Assembly: GCF_002222055.1 (NCBI RefSeq)
Contig: NZ_MUGS01000014.1
Span: 1-58,762 of the forward strand
DNA length: 58,762 nucleotides
From: Flavobacterium araucananum
GTDB lineage: Bacteria; Bacteroidota; Bacteroidia; Flavobacteriales; Flavobacteriaceae
Reading direction: 5' to 3'
The notes beneath the pieces are model-generated. The model saw only the letters and a program-made list of their open reading frames with translations, had not been told where the DNA came from and searched no databases. Positions 10,501 through 18,807 of this stretch are shown here, one piece after another (positions within the stretch are counted from its first letter, which is position 1; every line of letters begins with the position of its first letter). The position numbers and the translations under genes are program-made.

Positions 10501-10707
10501 CTATCTGCAATAACAGCATGTCGATGTGCCTGCGAGGCAAACATCTCCTCTACCCGGTGTATTGGATAAAACTCCACCAGCTTCACCACACAATCTATCG
10601 CACAAACCTATTGTTGGGTTCACGTACGGAAGACCGCCACCAATTATAAATTTCTGTACGTCCTTAGTCAAAATTTCAATGTTTTTTAGGTTTTTTAAAT
10701 TTTTCAT
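10501..10707 (-). CDS. Small Cys-rich peptide with double-glycine leader
   Basis: A 68-residue ORF. The N-terminus MKNLKNLKNIEILTKDVQKF followed by IIGGG (G23-G25) resembles the leaders of GG-type natural-product or bacteriocin precursors common in Bacteroidota, which are cleaved after the Gly pair by C39-peptidase ABC exporters. The remaining roughly 43 residues are Gly/Thr-rich with six Cys (36, 40, 57, 64, 65, 67), enough for three disulfides or other thiol modification. No exporter, peptidase or modification enzyme lies in the window, so it is an orphan here. It is convergent with the 514-aa gene. The function is inferred from leader architecture only. Confidence 0.75.
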   Translation of the reverse strand: MKNLKNLKNIEILTKDVQKFIIGGGLPYVNPTIGLCDRLCGEAGGVLSNTPGRGDVCLAGTSTCCYCR

Positions 10708-10815
10708 AATAGCATGGTTTGTTTTTTTCCTACTCTGTTAGCTTTTCGGATTTCGCTTTAACGCATTAGAAATAAATAATTTACTTCCGGTTGATTGCGG
10801 TCTAAGTTAAAAATA

Positions 10816-10845
10816 AAAAGGTAATATTCGTACAAACGAAACAAA
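10816..10845 (-). promoter_or_regulatory. Possible promoter of the Cys-rich peptide gene
   Basis: On the minus strand a TTTG (10845-10842), an 18-base spacer and TACCTTTT (10823-10816; 7 of 8 to TAnnTTTG) form a candidate promoter about 110 bases before the ATG at 10707. Weak prediction. Confidence 0.3.
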
Positions 10846-10937
10846 ATACTATAAAATACTTCTCTACAAAATTCATATAATAAACGAATCCTGAATTTCC
10901 GAGCCTTGAGGTAAAAACCTTAAGGGCTTAGTAAGCA

Positions 10938-10973
10938 TAAAAAATCCCAAACTCCAACAATTTGGAATTTGGG
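10938..10973 (-). terminator. Terminator of the M1 aminopeptidase gene
   Basis: On the minus strand CCCAAATTCCAA pairs with TTGGAGTTTGGG (one mismatch) around a 4-base loop, followed by ATTTTTT. It lies 44 bases after the stop of the peptidase gene. Confidence 0.8.
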
Positions 10974-11016
10974 CCCGATAACTATCGGTATTAAAATATT
11001 GAAATTTAAAAAGAAA

Positions 11017-12672
11017 TTATTCAACAATATTAGAACTCGTTACATAAAAGTTTTTATCGACTACTATCGATCTGTTTTCATTCGTAGTTTTTTCAGATTT
11101 CCATTCTGTAGTTGGTTTTAACCACATTTCTTCACCATTTAACGTCACTCTAACCGGCATATCAAATTTAGAAACACAATTTGTCCAGTGATATCCAAAA
11201 GATCCATTTTTAAAAATATACTCAAAAACCGGAATTTGCGTCGTAGTCAGATATTGCGCATAAACTCTGTTAAAGTTAATTCCGGATTGTGTATTGATAT
11301 AATCCTCGATTTGTTTACTTGTAACAGTTTGATGGTAAAAAGTACTGTTTAATCCTCTTAAAATCGATTTCCATTTGGCATCATCATTTATAACCTGACG
11401 AATCATGTGCAACATATTTGCCCCTTTTGGGTACATATCGCCTGATCCTTCGTTGTTTACATCATAATGACCAATAATTGGTTTATCGTTTTGGATACCT
11501 TTTCGACATCCAATCACATATTCTGCAGCAGCATCTTTTCCATAATAAAATTCTAAAAATAAACTTTCAGAGTAGTTGGTAAAGCTCTCGTGAATCCACA
11601 TATCTGCAATATCTTTGTATGTAATATTATTTGCAAACCATTCGTGTCCCGATTCATGAATAATTATAAAATCAAATTTTAATCCCCAGCCTGTTCCGCT
11701 TAAATCACGACCTAAATACCCGTTTTTAAAACCATTTCCGTACGTTACGCTACTTTGGTGCTCCATTCCTAAATAAGGCGCTTCGACCAATTTATAACTG
11801 TCTTCGTAAAACGGATACGGTCCAAACCAGTTCTCAAAAGCTTTTAGCATTCTGGGCACATCTTTAAATTGCTCTTTGGCTACAGCCAGATTATCTCTTA
11901 AAACATAGTAATTACAGTCCAAATCGCCTTTTTCTCCTTTGTATTTCTCTGAAAAATTTACGTAATCCCCAATATTTATGTTCACACCATAATTGTTTAT
12001 GGGGTTCGAAACATACCAATTAAAGGTTTTTGTACCGTCTTTTTCTTTTTTAACGCTTTTTAATCTTCCATTTGAGACATCTGTCAAATCTCCCGGAACA
12101 TTTACGCTAATCAACATATTTTCGACTTCGTCATACATGTGATCTTTACATGGCCACCAAACGCTGGCGCCTAATCCCTGGCAGGAAGACGCAATAAAAT
12201 CTTTTCCGTTTTTGTCTTTTTTCCAGGTAATTCCACCATCCCATGGTGGTTTGATTGCCTCTTTGGGTTTTCCTCCAAATGAAATCACGATCTCTTTGGT
12301 CTCTCCAACTTTTTGCGCAGCCGATAATTGAATAAAAAATGCATTTCCTTCTCTCTCAAACTTCAATTCCTTGCCGTCCTGCGTTACTTTGTAAATTTGC
12401 ATGGGTTCCTGCAAGTCAATTTGCATTTTATTATACGCCGTTAAAACCGTATATCGAACTGTATTCGAACCTGTAATCGTTTTGTCTTTTGGATTTACTT
12501 TTACATCCAAATGATAGTATTTTAAATCCCACCAGGCGCGTTCTTTGGTAATGCTTCCGCGTAAAGAATCCTGATGTGTAAAAACCGTTTCAGACTTATT
12601 GAGAAGTCCTTGTGCATTGGCAGTAAAACCAAACAAAAAGGCGATAAAAACGCCACCAAAGTATTTTTTCAT
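11017..12672 (-). CDS. Secreted M1-family metallopeptidase
   Basis: A zinc aminopeptidase-type protein, probably exported. With the start at 12672 it has 551 residues and begins MKKYFGGVFIAFLFGFTANA, a clean Sec signal peptide. A longer reading frame upstream (to 12738) is unlikely because a promoter-like TACATTTG sits at 12743-12736, right on the longer start. The zinc site is HESGHEW (about residues 339-345), with the third ligand in WIHESFTNY (E362), fitting HExxH-(18)-E. GMEHQSS is the exopeptidase-motif equivalent of GAMEN. The first half is the usual beta-domain. It is a single gene with its own terminator, probably involved in peptide nutrition. Confidence 0.92.
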   Translation of the reverse strand: MKKYFGGVFIAFLFGFTANAQGLLNKSETVFTHQDSLRGSITKERAWWDLKYYHLDVKVNPKDKTITGSNTVRYTVLTAYNKMQIDLQEPMQIYKVTQDGKELKFEREGNAFFIQLSAAQKVGETKEIVISFGGKPKEAIKPPWDGGITWKKDKNGKDFIASSCQGLGASVWWPCKDHMYDEVENMLISVNVPGDLTDVSNGRLKSVKKEKDGTKTFNWYVSNPINNYGVNINIGDYVNFSEKYKGEKGDLDCNYYVLRDNLAVAKEQFKDVPRMLKAFENWFGPYPFYEDSYKLVEAPYLGMEHQSSVTYGNGFKNGYLGRDLSGTGWGLKFDFIIIHESGHEWFANNITYKDIADMWIHESFTNYSESLFLEFYYGKDAAAEYVIGCRKGIQNDKPIIGHYDVNNEGSGDMYPKGANMLHMIRQVINDDAKWKSILRGLNSTFYHQTVTSKQIEDYINTQSGINFNRVYAQYLTTTQIPVFEYIFKNGSFGYHWTNCVSKFDMPVRVTLNGEEMWLKPTTEWKSEKTTNENRSIVVDKNFYVTSSNIVE

Positions 12673-12735
12673 ACGAAGTAAATATTTTCTTTTTAATCGA
12701 AACAACTCAGGTATTTTAACCCGCTTAAAGTTCAA

Positions 12736-12743
12736 CAAATGTA
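12736..12743 (-). promoter_or_regulatory. Predicted M1 peptidase promoter, -7 element TACATTTG
   Basis: TACATTTG on the minus strand matches TAnnTTTG, 63 bases upstream of the ATG at 12672. No -33 TTG is found at good spacing. It helps choose the shorter start for the peptidase. Confidence 0.4.
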
Positions 12744-12853
12744 AACATTCGAATCAAGTATTAAATGATTTTACAATTCCGATTCGGAAATTTTAATGTT
12801 AAAATTCATTTATTCTTCTGTATTTTAGCCAATAGAAATTATTTATACTATTT

Positions 12854-13552
12854 ATGAAAATTAATCCAATCGTAAGTGTTTTAGCTTTTATGTGCTCGAT
12901 AACAAGTTATTCGCAGAGTATTTTGATTCATAAAACAAATGAAAAAATAACTGTAGATGGTGATTTATCCGATTGGAAAACTCCTTTTTCTGGTCCGTTT
13001 GTGATTCATAATTCTGGTCAAAAAGCCACTCAAAATACGACGGTCTCCCTTTCTTGGAATGATGAAAATCTTTACATTGCCTATCGTTCTGCTGATTCTA
13101 AAATAATAGGAAAAGTGCAAAAAAAGGATTCTCCTATTTTTAGTACAGATGATTTAGTCGAAATATTTATCGATCCGGATGGCGATGGTCAAAATTATAT
13201 AGAAGTTGGGGTAAATGCTTTTTCTTCCAATTATGATATGTTACTAAAATGTATTTCGCCAACTTGTGGTGGCTGGGATACTACTATGGCTTTTGATATT
13301 TCAGGATTAGAAACCGTGAGCAAAATAACTCCCGAAGGTTTTAATACCGAAATTAAGATTTCGTTTTTGAGCTTACAAACTATTAAAAATGGTAATTTCA
13401 GTAAACCAAAGGTTGGAACTAAATGGAGAGGAAATGCTTTTAGAATTGATTACGGTAACACAACAGAATATCTTGCCTTACAACCTTATAAGAGTTTAAA
13501 ATTTGGGTTTCATCAACCGGAAGAATTCGCAGTTTTTGAGTTTGTGGAGTAA
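12854..13552 (+). CDS. Secreted CBM9-like (carbohydrate-binding) domain protein
   Basis: A 232-residue protein starting with a signal peptide (MKINPIVSVLAFMCSITSYS). After it, ITVDGDLSDWKTP, VSLSWNDENLYIAYRS and DDLVEIFIDPDGDGQNYIE are the strand signatures of family-9 carbohydrate-binding/DOMON-like sandwiches, and the protein is little more than this domain. No catalytic domain is attached, so it may bind sugar or a cofactor in the periplasm or outside the cell. It is divergent from the M1 peptidase and followed by a repeat-rich gap. The fold assignment is fairly confident; the ligand is unknown. Confidence 0.82.
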   Translation: MKINPIVSVLAFMCSITSYSQSILIHKTNEKITVDGDLSDWKTPFSGPFVIHNSGQKATQNTTVSLSWNDENLYIAYRSADSKIIGKVQKKDSPIFSTDDLVEIFIDPDGDGQNYIEVGVNAFSSNYDMLLKCISPTCGGWDTTMAFDISGLETVSKITPEGFNTEIKISFLSLQTIKNGNFSKPKVGTKWRGNAFRIDYGNTTEYLALQPYKSLKFGFHQPEEFAVFEFVE

Positions 13553-13556
13553 CGTT

Positions 13557-13615
13557 GAAATGGCACGCGGATGACGCGGATTCGCTAAAGCGAAAGCACG
13601 GATTTATGCGGATTT
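13557..13615. repeat. Dispersed intergenic repeat (GCACGCGGATGACGCGGATT type)
   Basis: This GC-richer stretch between convergent genes repeats short CGCGGAT/GCACGGAT/GCGGAT words and an inner palindrome TTCGCTAAAGCGAA. It resembles the cacgaatt/cagatt repeat patches at 18602-18799 and 55815-55885. Confidence 0.5.
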
Positions 13616-13653
13616 TTTATTCCGTTTTTTTCCTGACTTCTTTTTTTTAATCT

Positions 13654-14259
13654 TTAATTGATAAACTGTGGTATCAAATTATATTTGACTTCAGAATAAG
13701 GCACATCATTACCAACTAAAAAATCAAAAACCTTATTATTTTTTTTCATTTTATAAATTTCAAATATAGATTTATTGGACTGAATAGAAACATTTTGCAA
13801 AAACCGATCATTTAAATCTCCATACACTTTATAAGTTTGTAAGAACATTGAGATTCCCTCTTTTAAAACTTTGGGATTAGTAAATTCTTTTGGTAGAAAT
13901 ATATTTTCAAAAGAATCATTATCTACATATATCTCGCCGGTACTATCATTGATTGGGCTAAAATTATCATTAGGCAATTTTTCTAAAAACAAAATTAATC
14001 TCTGACCAGTTTTTAGCTCTTTAATTCTTGGATCACAAATCCATTCCTTCCAGATCGAAACCTTGATTTTTAAGGCTGATTTCCCTTTTACAAACTGGCT
14101 TATTGTAAATTCATATTCATTCTTTGAAACTTTAGAAATTGTTCCGTCAACTATTAAATCTGACTTTGCAATAACAATTGAATATGGTACTTCATGTTTT
14201 TTAAAAGCGTAATTAAAACAAGTATTTAACAGCATCAACAAACAGATATACAATTTCAT
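13654..14259 (-). CDS. Small exported protein of unknown function
   Basis: With the start at 14259 the protein has 201 residues and begins MKLYICLLMLLNTCFNYAF, a probable signal peptide; the 21 codons upstream look like an in-frame extension without support. The middle (SDLIVDGTISKVSKNEYEF, then FVKGKSALKIKVSIW, a lone Cys in WICDPR, and LKTGQRLILFLEK) is reminiscent of the NTR/TIMP-like domains of bacterial envelope proteins, though most of their cysteines are absent. I do not assign a function. It lies downstream of hisIE on the same strand, separated by about 130 bases. Confidence 0.7.
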   Translation of the reverse strand: MKLYICLLMLLNTCFNYAFKKHEVPYSIVIAKSDLIVDGTISKVSKNEYEFTISQFVKGKSALKIKVSIWKEWICDPRIKELKTGQRLILFLEKLPNDNFSPINDSTGEIYVDNDSFENIFLPKEFTNPKVLKEGISMFLQTYKVYGDLNDRFLQNVSIQSNKSIFEIYKMKKNNKVFDFLVGNDVPYSEVKYNLIPQFIN

Positions 14260-14388
14260 AAAAGAATATTTAGAGAAATTAAATGTACTTTTTTTTAAAA
14301 TATTAAACACAAAAAATTGCATTATGTTTAAAACTATAATAGCTATAAATTATAATGCAATTTTATCTTCTTGCCTTTAAAAAATAAG

Positions 14389-14985
14389 CTATTTCTGACG
14401 TTTCTTCAAAACATCAACAACATCATTCAGTTGGAAGCCTTTTGCCTGCAATAAAATCAAATAGTGAAATAATAAATCAGCGCTTTCGCTTAAAAACAAA
14501 TCGTCATTATCATCTTTGGCTTCTATAACGACTTCTACAGCTTCTTCGCCTACTTTTTGAGCAATTTTATTGATTCCTTTTTCAAATAAAGAAGCTACAT
14601 AGCTTTTCTCGGAATCGGCATTTTCTCTTCTCGTTTTGATTGTACTTTCAAGGGTCGAAATAAAACCATAATTGGCTAAATTCTCTTCTTGCCAACAGGT
14701 ATCAGCGCCTGTATGACAGGTTGGCCCAACTGGTTTTACCTGAATTAAAAGTGTATCGCCATCGCAATCATTTTTAATACTTACCAAGTTCAAAAAATTA
14801 CCACTCTCTTCGCCTTTTGTCCAAAGTCTTTGTTTAGAGCGGCTAAAGAAAGTTACTTTTTGAGTTTCAATTGTTTTTTGCAGTGATTCTTCGTTCATAT
14901 ATCCCAACATCAAAACATTTTTTGTTTCAGAATCCTGAATAATCGCCGGAATCAATCCGTGTGCACTTTTTATATCTATGTCCAT
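14389..14985 (-). CDS. hisIE: Bifunctional phosphoribosyl-AMP cyclohydrolase / phosphoribosyl-ATP pyrophosphatase
   Basis: This fusion catalyses the second and third steps of His synthesis, turning PR-ATP into ProFAR. The HisI half (about 1-105) shows NVLMLGYMNEESL, FFSRSKQRLWTKGEESGN and the metal-site motifs DCDGD and CHTG...CW. The HisE half (about 110-198) shows EKSYVASLFEKGINKIAQK and KVGEEAVEVVIEAKD. The 198-residue fused form is normal for this lineage. It is the last gene of the his operon, 132 bases after hisF, with a tandem repeat in the gap. Confidence 0.97.
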   Translation of the reverse strand: MDIDIKSAHGLIPAIIQDSETKNVLMLGYMNEESLQKTIETQKVTFFSRSKQRLWTKGEESGNFLNLVSIKNDCDGDTLLIQVKPVGPTCHTGADTCWQEENLANYGFISTLESTIKTRRENADSEKSYVASLFEKGINKIAQKVGEEAVEVVIEAKDDNDDLFLSESADLLFHYLILLQAKGFQLNDVVDVLKKRQK

Positions 14986-15059
14986 AATTATTTTAGATTT
15001 TAGATTTTAGAGTTCAGATTTTTAGATCTTAATCCTAATTCTATATTTTTATTTCTTGT

Positions 15060-15101
15060 TTCTATATTCTTGCTTCTATTCTCTTGCTTCTATTCTCTTG
15101 C
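15060..15101. repeat. 14-bp tandem repeat in the hisF-hisIE spacer
   Basis: Three 14-base units: TTCTATATTCTTGC (15060-15073) followed by two identical TTCTATTCTCTTGC (15074-15087 and 15088-15101). The coding strand is purine-rich here. The same period and a similar core occur near 19944-20045 in the hisD-hisC spacer. Just upstream (14990-15025) is a TTTTAGATTTTAGAG patch also seen at 49321-49456. Confidence 0.85.
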
Positions 15102-15117
15102 TTCTCAACTCTATTTT

Positions 15118-15873
15118 CTAAAGTCTAACCTCAATTCCATTACTTCTAAGTTCCTCTTTCAAAGTCTTAATCTCGATTTCTTTAAAGTGAAAAACACTCG
15201 CAGCCAAAGCCGCATCAGCTTTTCCTGCCTTGAATGAATCTACAAAATGCTGAATATTTCCGGCACCACCAGAGGCTATAATCGGAATATTAATTAAAGT
15301 TGATAATTTTGCCAAAGCTTCGTTTGCAAAGCCATTTTTGGTTCCGTCATTGTCCATTGAGGTAAACAATATCTCACCTGCACCGCGTTTGGCTACTTCA
15401 ACCGCCCAGTCGAATAAATTAAGTTCTGTTGGTACTTTTCCGCCAACCAAATGTACGATCCATTGCCCGTTAATTTGTTTGGCATCGATGGCTACAACAA
15501 CACACTGGCTTCCAAATTTTTGAGCCAAATCATTAATTAATTGCGGATTCTTGACTGCCGATGAGTTTATAGAAACTTTATCTGCACCGTTATTCAAGAG
15601 AATTTCTACATCTTCGACAGATGAAATTCCACCGCCAACCGTAAACGGAATATTAATTTTCTCTGCAACACTTCGTACCATGTTTACCAAGGTTTTACGA
15701 CGTTCTTCGGTAGCCGAAATATCCAGAAAAACCAATTCATCAGCACCTTCAGCCGAATAAATTTCTGCCAGTTCAACCGGATCTCCCGCATCGCGCAAGT
15801 CAACAAAATTAACGCCTTTTACGGTTCTTCCGTTTTTTATATCCAAACAAGGAATGATTCTTTTTGCTAACAT
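15118..15873 (-). CDS. hisF: Imidazole glycerol phosphate synthase subunit HisF
   Basis: This is the cyclase subunit of IGP synthase, using ammonia supplied by HisH to convert PRFAR to IGP and AICAR. The start at 15873 gives 251 residues beginning [20 protein letters not shown], matching the family; a GTG at 15900 would add nine unsupported residues. It is a (beta/alpha)8 barrel with catalytic Asp in CLDIKNG (residue 11) and in VVAIDAKQ, and phosphate-binding loops TVGGGISS and ASGGAG. It lies between hisA and hisIE. Confidence 0.97.
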   Translation of the reverse strand: MLAKRIIPCLDIKNGRTVKGVNFVDLRDAGDPVELAEIYSAEGADELVFLDISATEERRKTLVNMVRSVAEKINIPFTVGGGISSVEDVEILLNNGADKVSINSSAVKNPQLINDLAQKFGSQCVVVAIDAKQINGQWIVHLVGGKVPTELNLFDWAVEVAKRGAGEILFTSMDNDGTKNGFANEALAKLSTLINIPIIASGGAGNIQHFVDSFKAGKADAALAASVFHFKEIEIKTLKEELRSNGIEVRL

Positions 15874-15892
15874 TTTTTTAGTTGTTTCACAG

Positions 15893-15937
15893 AGATTCAC
15901 GAAGTCTCACAGAGCTACGCAAAATTTTCGTGAATCT
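15893..15937. repeat. Inverted repeat in the hisA-hisF spacer
   Basis: Arms AGATTCACGAA (15893-15903) and TTCGTGAATCT (15927-15937) form an 11-bp stem. The surrounding words (TTTGCGCTTTC, CCTTTGCG) belong to the dispersed repeat families seen elsewhere in the window. Confidence 0.6.
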
Positions 15938-15970
15938 TTGCGCTTTCTTTGAGTGCCTTTGCGAAATTAT

Positions 15971-16696
15971 CTATTTATTTAAAATATAATTCTCCAATTG
16001 TTTCAAAGTAATTCTTCCTTCATAAATTGCTTTTCCTATGATGGTTCCTTCACAGCCTAATTCGGCTAACTTAGGAAGCTCATCAAAAGTAGAGATGCCA
16101 CCTGAGGCAATTAGTTTTACACCAATTGCTTCTTTTAATATTTTCTTATACAGATCAAAACTAGGACCTTCAAGCATTCCGTCTTTTGCGATATCAGTAC
16201 AAATAACATACTGGATTCCTTTGATTTGGTAATCCTGAATAAACGGAATCAGATCTTCATTTGAATCTTCTAACCAACCTGAAATGGCCACTTTCTCGTC
16301 TTTGGCATCAGCTCCAAGAATAATTTTGTCTGAGCCATATTCTGAAATCCATTTTTCGAATATCGCTCTGTTTTTTACCGCAATGCTTCCGCCTGTAATT
16401 TGATTTGCACCACTTTCGAAAGCTATTTTCAAGTCATCATCTGACTTTAATCCTCCTCCAAAATCAATTTTTAAACTGGTTTGTGTCGCAATTTGTTCCA
16501 GGATTTTATAATTGACAATCTTACTCGATTTTGCTCCGTCAAGATCTACTAAATGCAAATATTCGATTCCGTGTGCTTCAAATGATTTTGCTACTTCAAG
16601 CGGATTCTCATTGTATATTATTTTGGTATCATAATCACCTTTGGACAAGCGAACGCATTTTCCGTCAATGATATCTATGGCTGGTATTATTCTCAT
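15971..16696 (-). CDS. hisA: ProFAR isomerase HisA
   Basis: 1-(5-phosphoribosyl)-5-[(5-phosphoribosylamino)methylideneamino]imidazole-4-carboxamide isomerase, the fourth step of His synthesis. It has 241 residues and a (beta/alpha)8 barrel paralogous to HisF. The N-terminus [20 protein letters not shown] carries the catalytic Asp8; the second Asp is in [12 protein letters not shown], and phosphate loops DFGGGLKS and ASGGIST are present. It lies between hisH and hisF with a short 65-base gap before it. Confidence 0.97.
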   Translation of the reverse strand: MRIIPAIDIIDGKCVRLSKGDYDTKIIYNENPLEVAKSFEAHGIEYLHLVDLDGAKSSKIVNYKILEQIATQTSLKIDFGGGLKSDDDLKIAFESGANQITGGSIAVKNRAIFEKWISEYGSDKIILGADAKDEKVAISGWLEDSNEDLIPFIQDYQIKGIQYVICTDIAKDGMLEGPSFDLYKKILKEAIGVKLIASGGISTFDELPKLAELGCEGTIIGKAIYEGRITLKQLENYILNK

Positions 16697-16761
16697 TTAT
16701 TTTTTTATTAAAAGATTTAAAAATTCAATAATTTAAAGATTAAGCTAAACCTTTAAATTAT

Positions 16762-17349
16762 TCAACTTTTTAATTTTAAGAAATTCTCTAATATTTTTTC
16801 TCCAATCGCACCACTTTTCTCCGGATGAAATTGCGTTCCGTAAAAATTGTTTTTCTGCAACGCCGATGCATATTCTAACTCATAATTGCTTGTCGCAATG
16901 CTTTCGGCACAATCAGGAGCATAAAAACTATGTACCAAATACATGAATTCGTTCTCTGAAATTCCTTCAAACAAATCCGATTTTAAATCATAAATCTGAT
17001 TCCACCCCATTTGTGGGACTTTTACTTTGGATGTGAATTTAATTACATCAACATCAAAAATTCCCAAACCTTTGGTATTTCCTTCTTCAGATAAGTTACA
17101 CATTAGCTGCATTCCTAAACAAATACCTAAAACGGGCTGTTTTAAAGTGGGAACCAAACTGTCTAAACCACTTTCTTTTAGTTTTTTCATCGCTGAGCTG
17201 GCTTCGCCAACTCCGGGGAAAATTACCTTGTCTGCCGCCAGAATTTCTTCACGATTGTTACTCAAAACAGCTTTAAAACCAAGTCTTTCAATCGCAAACA
17301 TAATGCTCTGAATATTTCCTGCGCCGTAATTTATAATTACTATTTTCAT
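16762..17349 (-). CDS. hisH: Imidazole glycerol phosphate synthase subunit HisH
   Basis: The glutamine amidotransferase subunit that feeds ammonia to HisF. It has 195 residues. The N-terminus MKIVIINYGAGNIQSI, the nucleophile loop GICLGMQLM (Cys near residue 76), and the His-Glu of the triad in TQFHPEKSG (near 174-182) are all present. It sits next to hisA and hisF as expected for the heterodimer. The preceding gap (17350-17452) contains CCTTAG/CCTTTA words of a dispersed repeat type. Confidence 0.97.
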   Translation of the reverse strand: MKIVIINYGAGNIQSIMFAIERLGFKAVLSNNREEILAADKVIFPGVGEASSAMKKLKESGLDSLVPTLKQPVLGICLGMQLMCNLSEEGNTKGLGIFDVDVIKFTSKVKVPQMGWNQIYDLKSDLFEGISENEFMYLVHSFYAPDCAESIATSNYELEYASALQKNNFYGTQFHPEKSGAIGEKILENFLKLKS

Positions 17350-17452
17350 TTATTATTTAGTCTTAATGTTGTAAAATCAAAAGCCTTAAAGTCTCTCTAA
17401 AATATTCATAATTTAAACCTTAGAACTTTATGACTTTTGCCTTTACACTCAA

Positions 17453-18589
17453 TTAAAGCATTCCCTTTGTACTTGGCAAAATCATTTTTTCTGTATCTCT
17501 TTTTACGGCTACTTTTATCGCTTTTGCAAAAGCTTTAAAAATGGCTTCGATTTTATGGTGTTCGTTCGTTCCTTCGGCTTTTATGTTGATGTTTGCTTTT
17601 GCCCCGTCAGAAAACGATTTAAAAAAATGATAAAACATTTCTGTTGGCATTTTACCAACCATTTCGCGTTTAAATTCCGTTTCCCAAACCAGCCAGTTTC
17701 TTCCTCCAAAATCGATCGCTACCTGTGCTAAACAATCGTCCATTGGCAAACAAAAACCGTAACGTTCGATCCCTAATTTGTTTCCTAATGCTTTGGCAAA
17801 AACTTCTCCCAAAGCAATAGCCGTATCTTCGATTGTGTGGTGTTCATCGACTTCGAGATCCCCTTTTACAAGTATTTCTAAATCCATTTGACCGTGACGT
17901 GCAATTTGATCCAACATGTGATCAAAAAATGCAATTCCGGTTTCTATCTTGCTTTTTCCCGTTCCCTCAAGATTCAAATCGATAAAAATATCCGTTTCAT
18001 TCGTTTTACGCGTTATCGAAGCTGAACGTGCTTCTAGTTTCAAAAACTCATATATTGTTTTCCAACTCGTGGTTTGAAGAATGATCGTTTGATCTAATTC
18101 TTCCCGTTTCGATGCTATTTCGTTACTGCCTATTCCGTCATTATCATTGATAAAAATCGCTTTTGCTCCCAGATTTTTTGCCAATTCTACATCAGTCAGG
18201 CGATCTCCTAATACAAATGAATTTGCCAGATCATAGTCGGGATTATTCAAATATTTTGTCAACATTCCCGTTCTGGGCTTGCGTGTTGGTGCATTATCTT
18301 CCGGAAACGATCTGTCTATAAAAATATCATCAAATAAAACACCTTCGTTTTCAAAAGCCCGCAAGATAAAATTTTGGGTTGGCCAGAATGTATCTTCCGG
18401 AAAACTATCCGTTCCTAGTCCGTCCTGATTCGTTACCATCGCCAATTCGTAATCTAATTCATTGGCGATTTTAGCCAAATATTGAAAAGCTTTTGGATAA
18501 AATTCTACTTTCTCCAAAGCATCCAATTGATAATTTTCAGGTTCTAAAACAATCGTTCCGTCACGATCGATAAAAAGTACTTTTTTCAT
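17453..18589 (-). CDS. hisB: Bifunctional histidinol-phosphatase / imidazoleglycerol-phosphate dehydratase
   Basis: This fused enzyme performs two steps of His synthesis. The start at 18589 gives 378 residues beginning [20 protein letters not shown], the HAD-type phosphatase motif; the longer upstream frame reads through repeat sequence and is rejected. The HAD half covers about 1-165. The IGPD half (about 190-378) shows [28 protein letters not shown] and [16 protein letters not shown], the Mn-binding His/Glu clusters. It follows hisC after a 218-base repeat-filled gap. Confidence 0.96.
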   Translation of the reverse strand: MKKVLFIDRDGTIVLEPENYQLDALEKVEFYPKAFQYLAKIANELDYELAMVTNQDGLGTDSFPEDTFWPTQNFILRAFENEGVLFDDIFIDRSFPEDNAPTRKPRTGMLTKYLNNPDYDLANSFVLGDRLTDVELAKNLGAKAIFINDNDGIGSNEIASKREELDQTIILQTTSWKTIYEFLKLEARSASITRKTNETDIFIDLNLEGTGKSKIETGIAFFDHMLDQIARHGQMDLEILVKGDLEVDEHHTIEDTAIALGEVFAKALGNKLGIERYGFCLPMDDCLAQVAIDFGGRNWLVWETEFKREMVGKMPTEMFYHFFKSFSDGAKANINIKAEGTNEHHKIEAIFKAFAKAIKVAVKRDTEKMILPSTKGML

Positions 18590-18601
18590 AATTATTTTTT
18601 T

Positions 18602-18799
18602 GCCACAGATTGCACAGATTAAATGGATTTTTCTTTTGCCACGAATTGCACGAATTTTTACTAATTCTTGTTTAACGCAGATTTTAAAAGATTTGAGCAG
18701 ATTCACGCAGATTTATTCCTAATTAGAAATCAAAATTAAATCTGCTTTAATCAGCAAAATCTGCGTGAAAAAAACCGTTCAATCTGTGCAATCTGTGGC
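18602..18799. repeat. Nested inverted repeats in the hisC-hisB spacer
   Basis: Outer arms GCCACAGATTGCACAGATT (18602-18620) and AATCTGTGCAATCTGTGGC (18781-18799) are a perfect 19-bp inverted repeat. Inner arms TTCACGCAGATTT (18702-18714) and AAATCTGCGTGAA (18757-18769) are a perfect 13-bp repeat. Between them are degenerate copies of GCACGAATT and ACGCAGATT. The whole spacer could fold into a long branched cruciform or RNA hairpin. Confidence 0.9.
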
Positions 18800-18807
18800 C
18801 TATATTT

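Larger units (their letters stand above)
10708..11016. other. Gap between the small peptide gene and the M1 peptidase
   Basis: About 309 bases with no further gene. It holds a possible promoter for the small peptide (10816-10845), an imperfect hairpin with arms near AGCCTTGAGGT and ACCTTAAGGGCT (about 10903-10930), the peptidase terminator, and a CCGATA-act-ATCGG palindrome at 10975-10987 resembling others in the window. Confidence 0.5.

Noticed and set aside
10377..10589. Minus-strand ORF overlapping the terminator and the 514-aa gene end
   Set aside because: It crosses a perfect terminator hairpin and overlaps two better genes in other frames.
10526..10741. Plus-strand ORF over the small peptide gene
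   Set aside because: It is the antisense shadow of the Cys-rich peptide, with Pro/His/Phe-rich composition and no homology or start context.
12673..12738. Longer N-terminus for the M1 peptidase
   Set aside because: It would bury the signal peptide and overlaps a promoter-like element.
18590..18706. Longer N-terminus for HisB
   Set aside because: It translates repeat DNA; the HAD motif starts exactly at the ATG at 18589.
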